Under the pieces are notes generated by a model that searched no databases, was not told the origin of the DNA, and saw only the letters and a program-made list of their open reading frames with translations. 21,266 nucleotides of DNA. It comes from Obelidium mucronatum (taxonomy: Eukaryota; Chytridiomycota; Chytridiomycetes; Chytridiales; Chytriomycetaceae). The first letter of the stretch is position 1. The number at the start of each line of letters is the position of its first letter. This document shows positions 7,517 to 18,800 of this stretch, piece after piece. Where the stretch lies: contig JAIVFH010000418.1 in assembly GCA_025765595.1 (NCBI GenBank), positions 1 to 21,266 on the forward strand, written 5' to 3'. Both the position numbers and the translations under genes were made by a program.

Positions 7517-10254
7517 TCAAACAATTTTTCGTATCTTCAAACGAATGTCCTGACTCGAAGCCCCAACTCCAAAACCATATTCTCCCGGAACATTCACCCA
7601 CCCATCCAAAACAGTATCCCAAACCCTCAAGTCCCTCGGAGTCAAATGGAATTCAACCATTACAGATTTACCAACCTCCACCCACACCTTCTCAAATCCT
7701 TTCAAAATCTGCTTTGGTTGCCCAGCCGGTTCAGGGTAGGCTATATAAAGTTGGACAATCTCATGTCCGGGGACATGTCCTTTGTTTTCAATCAAAACAG
7801 AGACATGAATATCTGGGAACTCAGTGGAAGAATCGTGATGAACGATGGTAGAAACTTGCAGGTCTGAATATTGAAACTGGGTGTACGAGAGCCCATGGCC
7901 GAAAGGAATCACAGAAGTTATGTTGAATCTTTCCGCATGGCGGTAGTCAATATAGAGGCCCTCGGAATAATCGATTTGTGGTGTGAGCTGGTGAGACCAG
8001 TACTGGACATCGGCAGCATACTGTGTTCGATTTTCGAAAACGGTGAAAGGTAGTCTGCCAGAGGGATTGCTGTCTCCAAAGAGAATCTGAAATATACCAA
8101 ACGAGCAATTCAATTCAGTCACAATTTTGCGAAAAAAACAAAAACAAAAAGATAAGGAGACGTAATTACATCGGCCAAGGCAGATCCCGATTCTTGACCA
8201 GGTAGAAGCGCGTAAATAACAGCAGTTATGTTAGGGTGATTGAACCAAGGCATATCAACAGGACCAACTGTGTGGAGGACAACGATGGTTTGCTTGTTGA
8301 CCGCAGCGACGGCTTCAATCTTTTTGGGACGTACTCATTGTCAATTTTTTTCTGGGGCCGAAAAGAAAAACACATACGAGAGCGTCAGCATTGTGCCATA
8401 ACTTCAAGTCATTTCGATCTCCCCAGTTCCCTTCCACAAAGTTCATTGCTGCCAAAATAAGCTCTCCAGAATTTGCGCTTCCGAAAACAATCGCAACATT
8501 CGCTTCATTGGCCAGTTGCTGTGCTTGGCGAATGTCATTGTTGTCAAACGTTGAAGAAATCTTGGATTCAACCGCCCGCTCAGAGATTCCTTCAAAAGGC
8601 TTGAGTTTGGCAAAAAGAATAAATTCCATTCAGCAAAAATGAATAAAATAGAACCACCCCTGAAAAAGATAGAGAACTCACTGAAATAAGATATGGAAAG
8701 AGAGCTGTTCCCGAACCCCAACCTTGCGCAAGTGTCCCATCCATCCCTTGATGGATGGGAAATTCATTCAGCAATTTAGGCGCTCGCGCATCCTCTCCAA
8801 GAATAGCCAATTTCAAACTCGTCGAATCCTTCAATGGCAAAACTCCAGTATTTTTCACAACCACAGTTGAAGCAACTGCCACCCTCTTTGCAACGTCCGC
8901 GTTTTCCTTAAACCTGTAGTCGCGGTTGCTCACTCCTTTCTTCTTTTCCGTGAATGTGTCCACAGTGGTATTGGGGAACCCAACGTCTTGACCAAAATGG
9001 TAATAAGTGCTTAAAATACGTGTAACCATATCATCTAAGCGATCGTCCGGAATTGTTTGATATGAGGCGAAAAATTGTCCGATGATAGGAATATGAGAGA
9101 GATACGGCGTCCATTTCCACCATTCCAGAGGGATTCTCCGAACTCCAGGCATGATTAAGTCAGACACCATGAAGTCGTATTTTGAAAACCAGTCAGTGAT
9201 AATAATACCTCTAAGGGGTATAAGGGAATATTCAGGTTTAAATATTCAGACAAAGCTTAATATTCTTGCTTCACCGAAAATCCAGATCAGGACTTTTAAT
9301 GATGCCATTCACGAGTTCTGAGTTTGCACATGTATATATTCCATTCAGTTTGTTGTATGAGCACATGATGGCGCCCACTCCTTCTCGGATGCATGCCTAT
9401 TTTTAATCGTGTGTCGTTCAAGCCATGTTAGGAAGTTGAAACTGAAAATGTTGCTTTCTTTTACATCAAATGGCGCCATATACACTTCCATCAGAGTTTT
9501 CTTGTCTATATTCGAAGAAGATCGCTCACGGAACATTTCCTGCTCGTTACCAATGAGATGCTTTGCTGTTGCAATCACGCCATTTGATTGTATCCCACGG
9601 ACAATAAGACTTGAAGATATAGAAGCAAGGTACGGGTCTCCGCCTGGACCTTCCCAGTTTCTTCCTGCCGCTGGAGCGCGTAGCAGGTTAAGACCTGGAC
9701 CCAATTGAACCTTTGATTTTGTCAGTGTGTTTGGCAGGGGGTTCACGCGTGAAAAGAGACTTGTAAATACATTAATACCGAGCGCGCGAAATTCTTTTCC
9801 CATTGCTTTCCCATATTCCTCCATGAGGTCTTTATCAAAAGTTGCCGCCACATTCAAGCCGCTTGGGAACGCAGTTACATTCGTGCCTTGTTGTACGCCC
9901 ATGGGAGAGTCCTGAAGACATAATCCTTTGAATCCGATCGAATCGATAGAAACAGTGTTTCCAATGCAAGGTCCTCCTTTCCACTTGAAAAACAAGTCAG
10001 AATTCAACCCTGTTTTCAGAGTTAGGGTATATACACACCCCTAGGCCCATCACGAGCTCTAATTTATCGTTTCTCGATAATTTTTCGAGATCGTCAAGTG
10101 CTCGCTGAGTTGCTTGAAACCATGGGTGATCTTTTGTCAAAGGACTTGGTTTCCTCCAATGCCTGTCCACCGAATTCACAGGCCAATGCTGCATCAAGCC
10201 AAGAAAAACGGCAGTAAATAACACCAGCAAACTAACATGCATGGTAGTGAGCAT
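7517..10254 (-). CDS. GH3 beta-glucosidase, secreted
   Basis: Exons: 10254-10039, 9983-9465, 9396-9275, 9210-8682, 8599-8378, 8319-8170, 8086-7517; total 2328 nt, 775 residues, all phases consistent. The N-terminus (MLTTMHVSLLVLFTAVFLGL) is a signal peptide or anchor. Family landmarks in order: GLG/WKGGPCIGNT across intron 1, GFKGLCLQDSPMGV, NVAATFDKDLM, GRNWEGPGGDPYLAS, TAKHLIGNEQE, GVGAIMCSYNKLNG, the nucleophile Asp in IITDW, TLAQGWGSGTA, VFGSANSGE and GDRNDLKLWHN of the second sheet, TIVVLHTVGPVDM, LFGDSNPSGRLPFT, and a C-terminal Fn3-like domain ending in TGA. It hydrolyses beta-glucosides such as cellobiose outside the cell. Introns 1, 4 and 5 end in AAG, fixed by homology on both sides. 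No frame lesions were seen. It lies 37 bp downstream of the NAA50-like gene. Confidence 0.93.
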
Positions 10255-10291
10255 GGCTGCCAGGATGGAGATTGTTTTATTTGATTTTTAT
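10255..10291 (-). promoter_or_regulatory. 37-bp gap with poly(A)-like signals before the GH3 gene
   Basis: Two AATAAA-type motifs (complement of about 10274-10281 and 10286-10292, the latter overlapping the stop codon) lie between the NAA50-like stop and the beta-glucosidase ATG. There is little space for a separate promoter. Confidence 0.45.
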
Positions 10292-10900
10292 TCAAGTTGA
10301 TCGAATGAAAACGCCCTCTTTGGCTTCAAACCCGTTTCGTTCAAATTCAGAGGTTTCAAATCCAGGCAATACCTGAATCGCTTTGGTTTTCTCATTCGCG
10401 ATTTCGCCAAAAACTGATTCCAAAAGCAGTGTCTCTTTGTATCCAAAGAGGAAAACGCAACAAAGTTCAGTTTTCAAAGTCGGAAAACTTGGTGTAAAGC
10501 CATACCTAGACCCAAGTTGCGGTATTGTTTCAGAACAACAAGAGCAGCGATTGAAAGACTGTGGATGGGCACTGCGTTCTTTTGCGCTTTTGCGGGTTGG
10601 TCCTTGGCATCGACACTCTTGGTGCACACTACTGCTCCCACAGGCACATCGTTGAAGTACGCTTTTTTTTGGAGTTGACGTATTAAATATCGTTACGACT
10701 TCCGCATCCATGCTCCGCATTCACTAACCAAGACGACTCAAGTCTTCAGCAGCAACAGTTTCCTTGCAAAACACTTCCACGTCGGATACAGATCCAGCTG
10801 GCAATTCACGTTCCAAAATCACTTTGAGCTGTCCAACGTTGTTTGGCGTCAAATCGCCAATTGAAGAACGAAAGAACTTTTGGGGTCGAACGATGGTCAT
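10292..10900 (-). CDS. NAA50-like N-alpha-acetyltransferase (GNAT family)
   Basis: Exon 1 runs 10900-10729 (ATG at 10900), intron 10662-10728 has a GTTAGT donor and AAG acceptor, and exon 2 starts at 10661. IGDLTPNNVGQLK and, across the junction, LSRLAYFNDVPVGAVVC closely match the NAA50 N-terminus; YRNLGLG is the acetyl-CoA motif R-x-x-G-x-G. Beyond 10506 the model is uncertain. A second intron from GTATGG at 10505 could end at 10435 (AAG) or 10414 (CAG), or a one-base shift could carry the frame through. The last exon has IANEKTKAIQV..GFETSEFERNGF, which fits the end of the GNAT fold, and stops at TGA 10292-10294. NAA50 acetylates protein N-termini beside the NatA complex. The usual YLHV catalytic strand is not recognisable. 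Predicted length is about 150-156 residues against about 169 in animals. Confidence 0.72.
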
Positions 10901-10918
10901 TTTTATTGAGAGAAGGAT
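10901..10918 (-). promoter_or_regulatory. 18-bp gap with an AATAAA poly(A) signal
   Basis: Between the MNN1-like stop and the NAA50-like ATG there are only 18 bases. On the - strand they include AATAAA (complement of 10902-10907), directly before the ATG. The signal for ending the upstream mRNA therefore abuts the start of the next gene. Confidence 0.5.
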
Positions 10919-12740
10919 TTAAAAGGATAGTCCAAACGTCTTGGTAAAGTACGATTTCCATCCCCCCTCCGACCTCAATTCTTCGTAGAGATCAATGAAT
11001 CCAGAACCAAGTTTCTTTTGCTCTGCATTCAACTTGATCACTTCTAATGTGGTGTTCCCCGGAAGAAGGCACAGAGGCATCTCCCCCTGCATTTCCCATT
11101 TATGCCCCGTCCCATTCGTTTCAAATGCAGCATATTCAAATTGAAGATATGCATCCGTCGTCAAATATTTACACTCGAACGGACCGCCGTTCCACCAAAG
11201 CGGATTGTTAAACTCATCCGTATGGAACAAGGGTCCACAAACACTCCCTGTCTCGGTTTTCCTCCCCAAAGTCCCACCGGCATTGGGAGTAAATTTGAAT
11301 GGCACCCGCAACATGTCCCACGCCATCCAGAATGTCTCCTTGTCTCCATAAACGTGAGAATAAACAACTTCTCGTTCCGTTTTTGAATTCATTTGGCAAG
11401 TCAAAAGAAGCGCATGTAGAACGTCTGATCGACTCTTGTCGACGACAACAACACCCGACTCCATTTCATGATTGCTTCGATTCGTTGTATATCGCAGTGT
11501 ACTTGCATATTTGGTCATGACTGGATCAATTGTATAAAACCAGTCTACGCTGTCATATTTCGGTTGGAAGATGGACCGATCCATGTAAAACAGCTGTCCG
11601 TATTCCTCAAACAACAAACTGTTGTTCACCATGACTTCCGGGTCCTGGAAAAACAAGGCATCTGCGTCAATGAATATTGAGGTTCGGAATCCAGCTGCCA
11701 AAAGCGCAAATGGTTTGATGGCCCACCCGCTGATTTCACTGGCCCCGAATTTCTTTAAAATATCCACGGTCTTCACACCTGGAATCGAATCGAGTGCCGC
11801 AAGCATGGATACGTCCAAATCATTGGCTCCCATATATTGAACTTCGATTGGAAGTGTGCAATTGAGTAGATTTCGAAGGGAAAGGATTCCATGAATGGCG
11901 AATTCAAAATGCTCCTTGCCAGTTGAAAAGACAAGCCCCATTTCTGGAGTACTTGGATCCAAGTATTCCAGCTGCATGTCGTGAATCGTCTTGTAAAAGG
12001 GTTGTGTCCAGCCATATACTGTTGTTGTGAGATTTGAAAGCACTTGTTCGAGTTCTACTTGAACAGTGGCAGCTTCCTTGTCAGATTCTGAGACCAACGT
12101 CATCATTGGCTGCTGTTCATGAAGAATCTTGTAAGCGATTAGCATCGCTCTTGCCCTCCTGGCAAGTTCGAGGATATCTTGTCTGTCGTATTCCAGCGAC
12201 TGAATGCTGAGAGCATATTGATGGACTTGCTTCCATACTTGCTTTGGATTGAAAGGCACCGTTAAATTGAGCAGCGATCCACCAAATACCGCACTGCACA
12301 TCAAATAAAAATGGATTAGAATCAGCGAGTGCAGCAGTTGACGTTGGATACCTTTCCGATGCCCCTTCTTCGCCGTTTAAATAGTCGATAAACTGCGCCT
12401 GGATCATGTCAATGTTCAAGCGGGAATCGTTGAGCGCAACTGTTGGCGTCTCTGTTGTTGCTGTCGCCGTTGCCGTTGCCGTTGCCGCCGCAGTAGCGCC
12501 CGAAGCCGTTGCCGCCTTCGCCTCCGTCCCCGCGTAGACCCACGCCTTTTCTTTTGTTGTTGTCGCCGTCGCTGCTTCGACCGCCGCAGCTTCGACTTCT
12601 TCTTTCGGCTTCGCCGCCGCCGCGCCGCCCGTCGGCAGTCCAAACTGCACAAGCAGAAGCACGAGCAACAAGCAAAGCACAGCGGTGCGCGGCCGTAGCG
12701 CCGTGCGGCGGAGCGACGTCGTGCTTATTTTTGGTAGCAT
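10919..12740 (-). CDS. MNN1-type alpha-mannosyltransferase, type II membrane protein
   Basis: Exon 1 is 12740-12352, the intron (58 bp, GTATCC...CAG) is 12294-12351, exon 2 is 12293-10919; 1764 nt, 587 residues, phases agree. The N-terminus has a short basic tail and one membrane anchor (TAVLCLLLVLLLVQFGL), then an Ala/Thr/Glu-rich stem. The luminal domain has the MNN1/GT71-like features EHFEFAIHGILSLRNLLNCTLPIEVQ, a metal-binding DAD in SIFIDADALFFQDPE (codons 11660-11668), GYxxT-type blocks near MESGVVVVDKSRS, and KETFWMAWDM. It would add mannose from GDP-mannose to glycans in the Golgi. The start at 12740 is chosen because it gives the basic tail plus anchor; a longer upstream frame lacks resemblance. 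Exon 1 is much richer in GC than exon 2 because of the Ala-rich stem. Confidence 0.88.
12460..12490 (-). repeat. Hexamer repeat in the mannosyltransferase stem
   Basis: On the + strand GTTGCC-type hexamers repeat three to four times, embedded in further GTTGTTGCTGTCGCC variants. Read on the - strand they encode alternating Ala-Thr in the stem. A whole-codon unit allows length change without frameshift. Confidence 0.75.
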
Positions 12741-12839
12741 TTGCTTTGATTCTTTGATTAAACAAGGCGTCGACAAATCAATTTTTAATACAGAAAGTTG
12801 GAAAATGGCATACACTCAAACACTCAGGAGACTTCTCAT

Positions 12840-15800
12840 TCACTCATCATCAAACAACAACTCTGGATCAGTCTCCAAATCAACATCATTGTACGTCTGC
12901 TGTACCGGTCGATACCCTGATCGCTGGTTATACGTGTCCCTCACCCAATCATACCCTTCTCGTGCTTTGCTGAGCCCGATTTCAACCAGCCCCATCATGA
13001 CAATAAACGCCGAACGCAGAACGTATCCTGCTTTTGCGGCGAAATCTTTAGACCGCGCCATTGCTTCTTCCAGGCTTTCATCATCCACTGGCAGTCTGTT
13101 TTAACATGTTGGTGAGTATCTTTTAAAGTAACTCAAGAATATGCGACAATTCTTTACCTGATACGACCCCCACTTTTCATTTTGACGACTGTGATAGACA
13201 CGCCCATTGGGATGCCAATAACGAGAGCGAAAATTCCCAACCATCCACCAAATGAAATGGGCATGGCTGTAGTTTGATAAGTCAACAACTCTAAGCAAAA
13301 TCAAAGTGAGAAAAAATAAATGATACAAACCACAAGAATCTACACTCCCAACATCCAACGCTTCACCGCCACTGCATTTGGTATTCTTGACTTTCACATA
13401 ACCAGTGGTATATTTTCGTTGGCCATTGATACAAGCAGGTTCTGGGATCGTGTATCCCGCGTTCTGCTCGCATTTGTTGGAAGAACTACGAGTAAAACCA
13501 ATGTCACATGCAAAATCGTCCACTGTGCATTGACATGTCTTGACGAGTGTGACTGGCGGTTCAAAAAAGCCTTTAGAATGGCATTCGCTCTTTGATTTAC
13601 GACGGTAGTATTGTATCTGTCCAAGAAGAGGTGTTACCGAAAAGCTAACTGTGACAAACCATCAAAAAAAAGTTGTCATCACCTGTTCTCCCAGCATGCA
13701 GCTATCATCCCCCGATTTTTGTCCAGTCGGACTCCAGACTTCATAATCACTATTAACGTCATCCCCTTTAATGAATTTACATTCTCGTGGCCATACAGTG
13801 GTAAAATCCAGCTTGATGGCGGCAGTTTGTTTATCACTTGAACCACCAAACACTGTCCCAAACAAGACAAAAGTAGATGCAGCACCATAAGGCTCAGTAA
13901 TAATATTCGAGACTCTGAGTTTTCCTCCATTCAAAGCCGCCGAGATTTTTGCACTGACAAAAGTATTCCCATGATTGAGTGAGTATTTCACTTCATCAAT
14001 AGGGACTTCATCATTCGCCAAAAGAATAATTCCGCCTTTATCCCCAAACTCATATAAATGCGCATCTTTGGCAACTTCTGTCCAAGTTAGCCCGGCGTCA
14101 CGAGTCAAGAATGTGTTTCCATCGTTCCGCCGTTTGAGGTAGGGACCGACATTTCCAACACCCATCATGAAACCGACAGCAGATTCAGAAGAGAAGAGGT
14201 CATTGGAATCGATTCGTTCCGTAAAGTGGTGAAGGTTGAGGAAACAATCCTTGTCGCAATCATAAGGTTTCTTGTCGGACCCAACTGTTTTTTATCCGTT
14301 ATTTTTAAATAAATAAAAAAAAAATTGAATGACGGAAAAATGAATTTAAAAATCACCTTTAGGCGCCGCCAAAGGTTTCCACAAATCCCCATCATTAAAA
14401 GTAATCTGAGTACGAATCTTTTTCGGTGTCCCCGACTTGACTTCCTCCTTGTTGGTAACAACGTTCGCCAACCCAATACCTCGAATCCCCAGCACCTTTT
14501 CAAAATCCGTGAATCCAACATGGTCTTGGTTCACATTGTCAAGGGAAATTTTGTATACACTTCCTGCTGGATCGATACTCTTGTACAAGGTTCCCATTTC
14601 AGCGCCATCTTCTTTGCTGGAGAATACTTGGAGAAATGCTGTTCCAGTCGATGCATCGAGTAAGGTGTATCCATAATCTGGAATCTTGTCATCATCTTCA
14701 AATGTGCCACGAGTCCAAGAAACGGCATCTAGTGATGAATACATGTGCATCTGAGAAGCGCCCGTGTCAAGCTGTCAAAAAAAAAATAACAGTAGGTCAA
14801 AATACCGAACCGATACAGAAAAAAAACGGGACTGCATGTATACCTGAGCAGCAACCATATACTCCGAGGCAGTCGCATAATTGATGGTAAACTCCAAAGC
14901 AGTCTCCCACTTTCCACCCAAATTCGAGCTCCTCATCAACTTGCGCATCGTCCGCTGTCCCATATTCTTTTGGTTCCCACTATTCACACTAAACGCCTGA
15001 CACAAAATCGTATCCTTGGAAGGCTTTATAAATTGAACGTCCCTTGCAAACGTGCATTTCGAAACATAGCTTGCAATCTCCCTCCAGCTTCCACCGTGAT
15101 TTGTTGATACATAGGCGACAGTTCGGCAGCTGGGTGAAACAACGCTGTCACAGTCCTTGTCTCCGATCCAGAGCAAATAGTTGCTTTCTGTGGCGTGAGG
15201 GATGAGATAGTCGGGGGCGAGTTTACTGGCGCGAAGTGGGACTGAAAACTTTTTGAATGTTTTGCCCTTGTCATCAGTGTACCATTGAGTTGAGTCATCT
15301 TCATCCAGAAAAAAAGCGCGACGGTCTGCCCGGTATGGATCCAGAAAGATGTACTCATAATCCTCTGCTTTCAAGTCGGCGGGGCGTGTCCAAGACTGAC
15401 CAGCGTCTTGCGACAAGAATACGTGACCCGCCTGGTCTTGGAGCACGATGCTGGAGGACTGATTAAAGTAAAAGTAGCTGGCGACAGAATATTTCATGAG
15501 GTTTGTGGTGATTTTGAGATTTCCTGGAGTTGTATCGGCTTCCCCACAGACGCGTTTGACTTTGGGAGTTAAATCGACACCGCCTTTGCATTTGGACAAG
15601 GGGATTTTTCGATATCCCGAAGATCCATCGTAAGACGTCCCCGGTTTGCAATTTTTGGGTTGAAGGGGGTCAACTGTGTATGGCACACACTTATTCTCAT
15701 CGTTCCGATAAAATTGGAAGTCACTACGTATCAGAACTGTCAGATGATTATTTCTTGGTCAAAATAATAGCTCACCATTCAAAGTCATCGGCGGTACACG

Positions 15801-18800
15801 CGCACACTTCAGTAGAGTCTGGAATATCCTCAAATTCTCGACCAACATGACACTCAGCATCCGGCTTTCGTCTCCAAAAAGTAACATCCTGGCCCAAAAA
15901 GCAGCGATCCTTGCCCTTTTCACCAGCTGGAGACCATTCAATAAAGTCGCCACCGTTCTTTTTCGGTTTATCACAAACACGAGGAAGGACGGGAGAAAAG
16001 TCCACCGTAATAACAAGTGACTCGGAATTTTTTGCACTTGCTCCGTAAAGCAAAAACTTTAGAGAAGTGGCCGTGGGTTCTGTCAAAACAGAAGATACGC
16101 GGATTGGACTGTCAGCGAATTGGAATTCCGCCCAGCTTTCACCGTAATTCCAAGAATAGCTATATTTACATATTTTCCTAAGTGATATGACTTCTAGCAG
16201 TGGAATATACTTACATTAACTTGTTGGTTGCTTCTTCATCGTTCACCATGACAATCATGGCGCCGTGGTCTCCGATAGCCCATTTGTGTGCGTCTTTTCT
16301 AATTTCTGACCAGGTTCGACCTCCATCCTTTGTCAAGTACATGTTGCTGTCCTTGTATTCAACCAGAGAATCGCCAACACTACCGACCGCCACCATCAAG
16401 CCTGCTGCATGAGCTGAAGAGTGAACAGACGCCTTTCCAGTGTGGGAGCCACTGATTTTGCAGTAAATATTGAGAGTGCACTGCCAAAAAATTTAATTCC
16501 AGAATAGACAACCATCGCATTACGTACATCTGAACCGCAGTCAAACGGATTTCCTTCGGAGTCAATAGTGGGCGGCACCAGTGAAGACCATGTAGAACCA
16601 TCGTCGAATGAAATCACAGTACTGATGGTTTTTTTCCCAGCTGAAATGTCTAATGGATTTGTGACTTTGTTTGCCAGGAGTACGCCAGCGATGCCCTTCA
16701 TTTTTTCAAAATCCACTGGAATAAAGTTGGTTACTCGAAGGTTCAACGGTAAAAAAAGACAGAAATGTTAACTTTACCATAGCCTTTCTCATTCCTGTTT
16801 GAATATTCCAAAATTCGGTTGTAAAATGTGCCATTTGAGTTTGACTTGAACAAATGCCCAAACTCTACTCCAAATTGTCTACTTTGCGCCATATCCAAGA
16901 ATATCCCGTTTGTTTTCGATTCCAGGACTGTGAATCCATTTTTTTCGATTTCCATGTTTGGAGGAAACTCAGTGTCAACAAAAGTTTTGCCGTCTGTGGA
17001 AACAACGAGTTTCATTGTTGATCTTTCCTCCTACACAAATTACACCGAAAATTAGTATTGGCTTTGTTTCTCCAGAAGAAAATCGAACTGTCATAAACTC
17101 ACCAGTAAGACAACTAGGACTGAATCCACCACATAAAACATCACCACCCCTTTTTCAATAACGACTTTACGGTCCTTTCCTCCATTTGTAATGAGAACAA
17201 GTTGAAGCGGGTTTGCATCGGTTCCAGAATGGCCCAACTGATCCTGCCCGACTTTTGAGCTCTTGTCTTTAAAACTGGAGCAAAAAACGGCATCTTTGGC
17301 TAAGCTGCCACCACCAACAAACGAAGAATCCCAAGCCCAGACACATTTAGTCGCCCATGTCTCAACAGGTTTGCCGCCATTCAACCAATTCTTTCCCGAG
17401 TCCAAACTAAGAAAGATTTCAGTGAAGCAGCCACTGGCTGTGGGGCATCGTCCTGGACCTCCCACAAACACAAGGTAATCAACTTCGGTTGGATGGAAGT
17501 CCAGAATTTGAACATTTAATTGATTGAATTTTGATGGTGTTTTGATGACAGTAGGATCTGTCGCAAGACGGTCGCGTGAGAGATACAGTTCCTCTTCTGT
17601 GACCAAAAAAACCCGCTTGGAATCCGTTTCGTGGACACCCATCAAAATCAGAGGGTACTTTTTCTGGAAAAATGTTGGTTCTTGCCATGTAACCCCTTCG
17701 TCACTGGACCTCCACAGCCTGGATCCTTCCTTTTCCATCATGAAAACAACAGAAGAGTCTTTGAGATGCAAGAACTTGTCGATTTTGGTGTCGACAGATT
17801 TTGTGGATGCTTTTGGTGGGCTTCCACCTTTGGGTGGGCTGACGACTCCTCCATTGCCGCTACGACTCGCTTTACAATCCATCATCTTTTTCTCATTCAA
17901 TGTACTTCCACCTGAGCACTTGTTTCCAGGAATCTTGCGGTATCCAGGAGAGCCTTTGTACTGTGTGCCCAACGGACAATTGGTTGGTTGATCCGTCGCT
18001 GGTCCAAACTGAACACATTTCAACTCCTTTCCACGGTCCAGTTTATCATCCTGTCTGAAATTAAAGTCGCATTCAAAATCATCCATTTCACATGCGCAAG
18101 TTGTTCGCTTGATTTCTGGGTGTTTGAATTTGCGTCCTACGAAGCATTCCGCATCTTGTTTGCGGCGGTAGTAACCAACATCTTCACCCATAATACACAC
18201 ATCTTTTCCACCGACACCAATTTGCTTAGGCGTCCAGAGCTCAAAGTCTTTGGTGGACTTGGATGGATTCGCAGCGTCAAAATCACATTTTCGCGGTTGT
18301 GCTTTGGTGAAATCCAAATGAATCACACTGAAGGCGACAGAATTTTTCTGCTTTGTTGCGGATTCGGCAATGATGATCATGTTGGAGGACGTACTATCTG
18401 GATCGATGGATGTAGCAATTGGTTTCCACAAAGTCAGTCCATTCGGCTGCACACTAACTGATTTCCAGGATTTAGGAGCTCCCCGTTGAGTGCTGTACAT
18501 GATTTTGTATGCATTTTGCGTCGAGTCGGGAATGAGAACAATAATACTTCCAGTGTCAACGATCTCGTATTTATGAGGTCCCCGAGCGGCATTTGTAATG
18601 TCAGTCCACCATCAGTACTGATGAAAGTATCGCTCTGGTCATAGTCAACAAGAAATGGGCCAACATTGCCCACGCCAATGATGATTCCGGGTGCCGCCAA
18701 AGTTGAGAAGATTTTTCCGACGTTGTGAAACTCAGTTCGAGAGTGAAAGTGCAGCGAACACAATGGATCCACGGCACTCTTTTCTGAAGAAACTTTGCAC

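Noticed and set aside
10010..10034. A 25-nt intron joining beta-glucosidase exons 1 and 2.
   Set aside because: A 55-bp intron from GTGTGT at 10038 to AAG at 9984 gives GLG/WKGGPCIGNT, which fits the family exactly.
17524..18461. Two + strand open frames of about 155 codons.
   Set aside because: They lie opposite conserved Vps10 coding sequence and have no family features.
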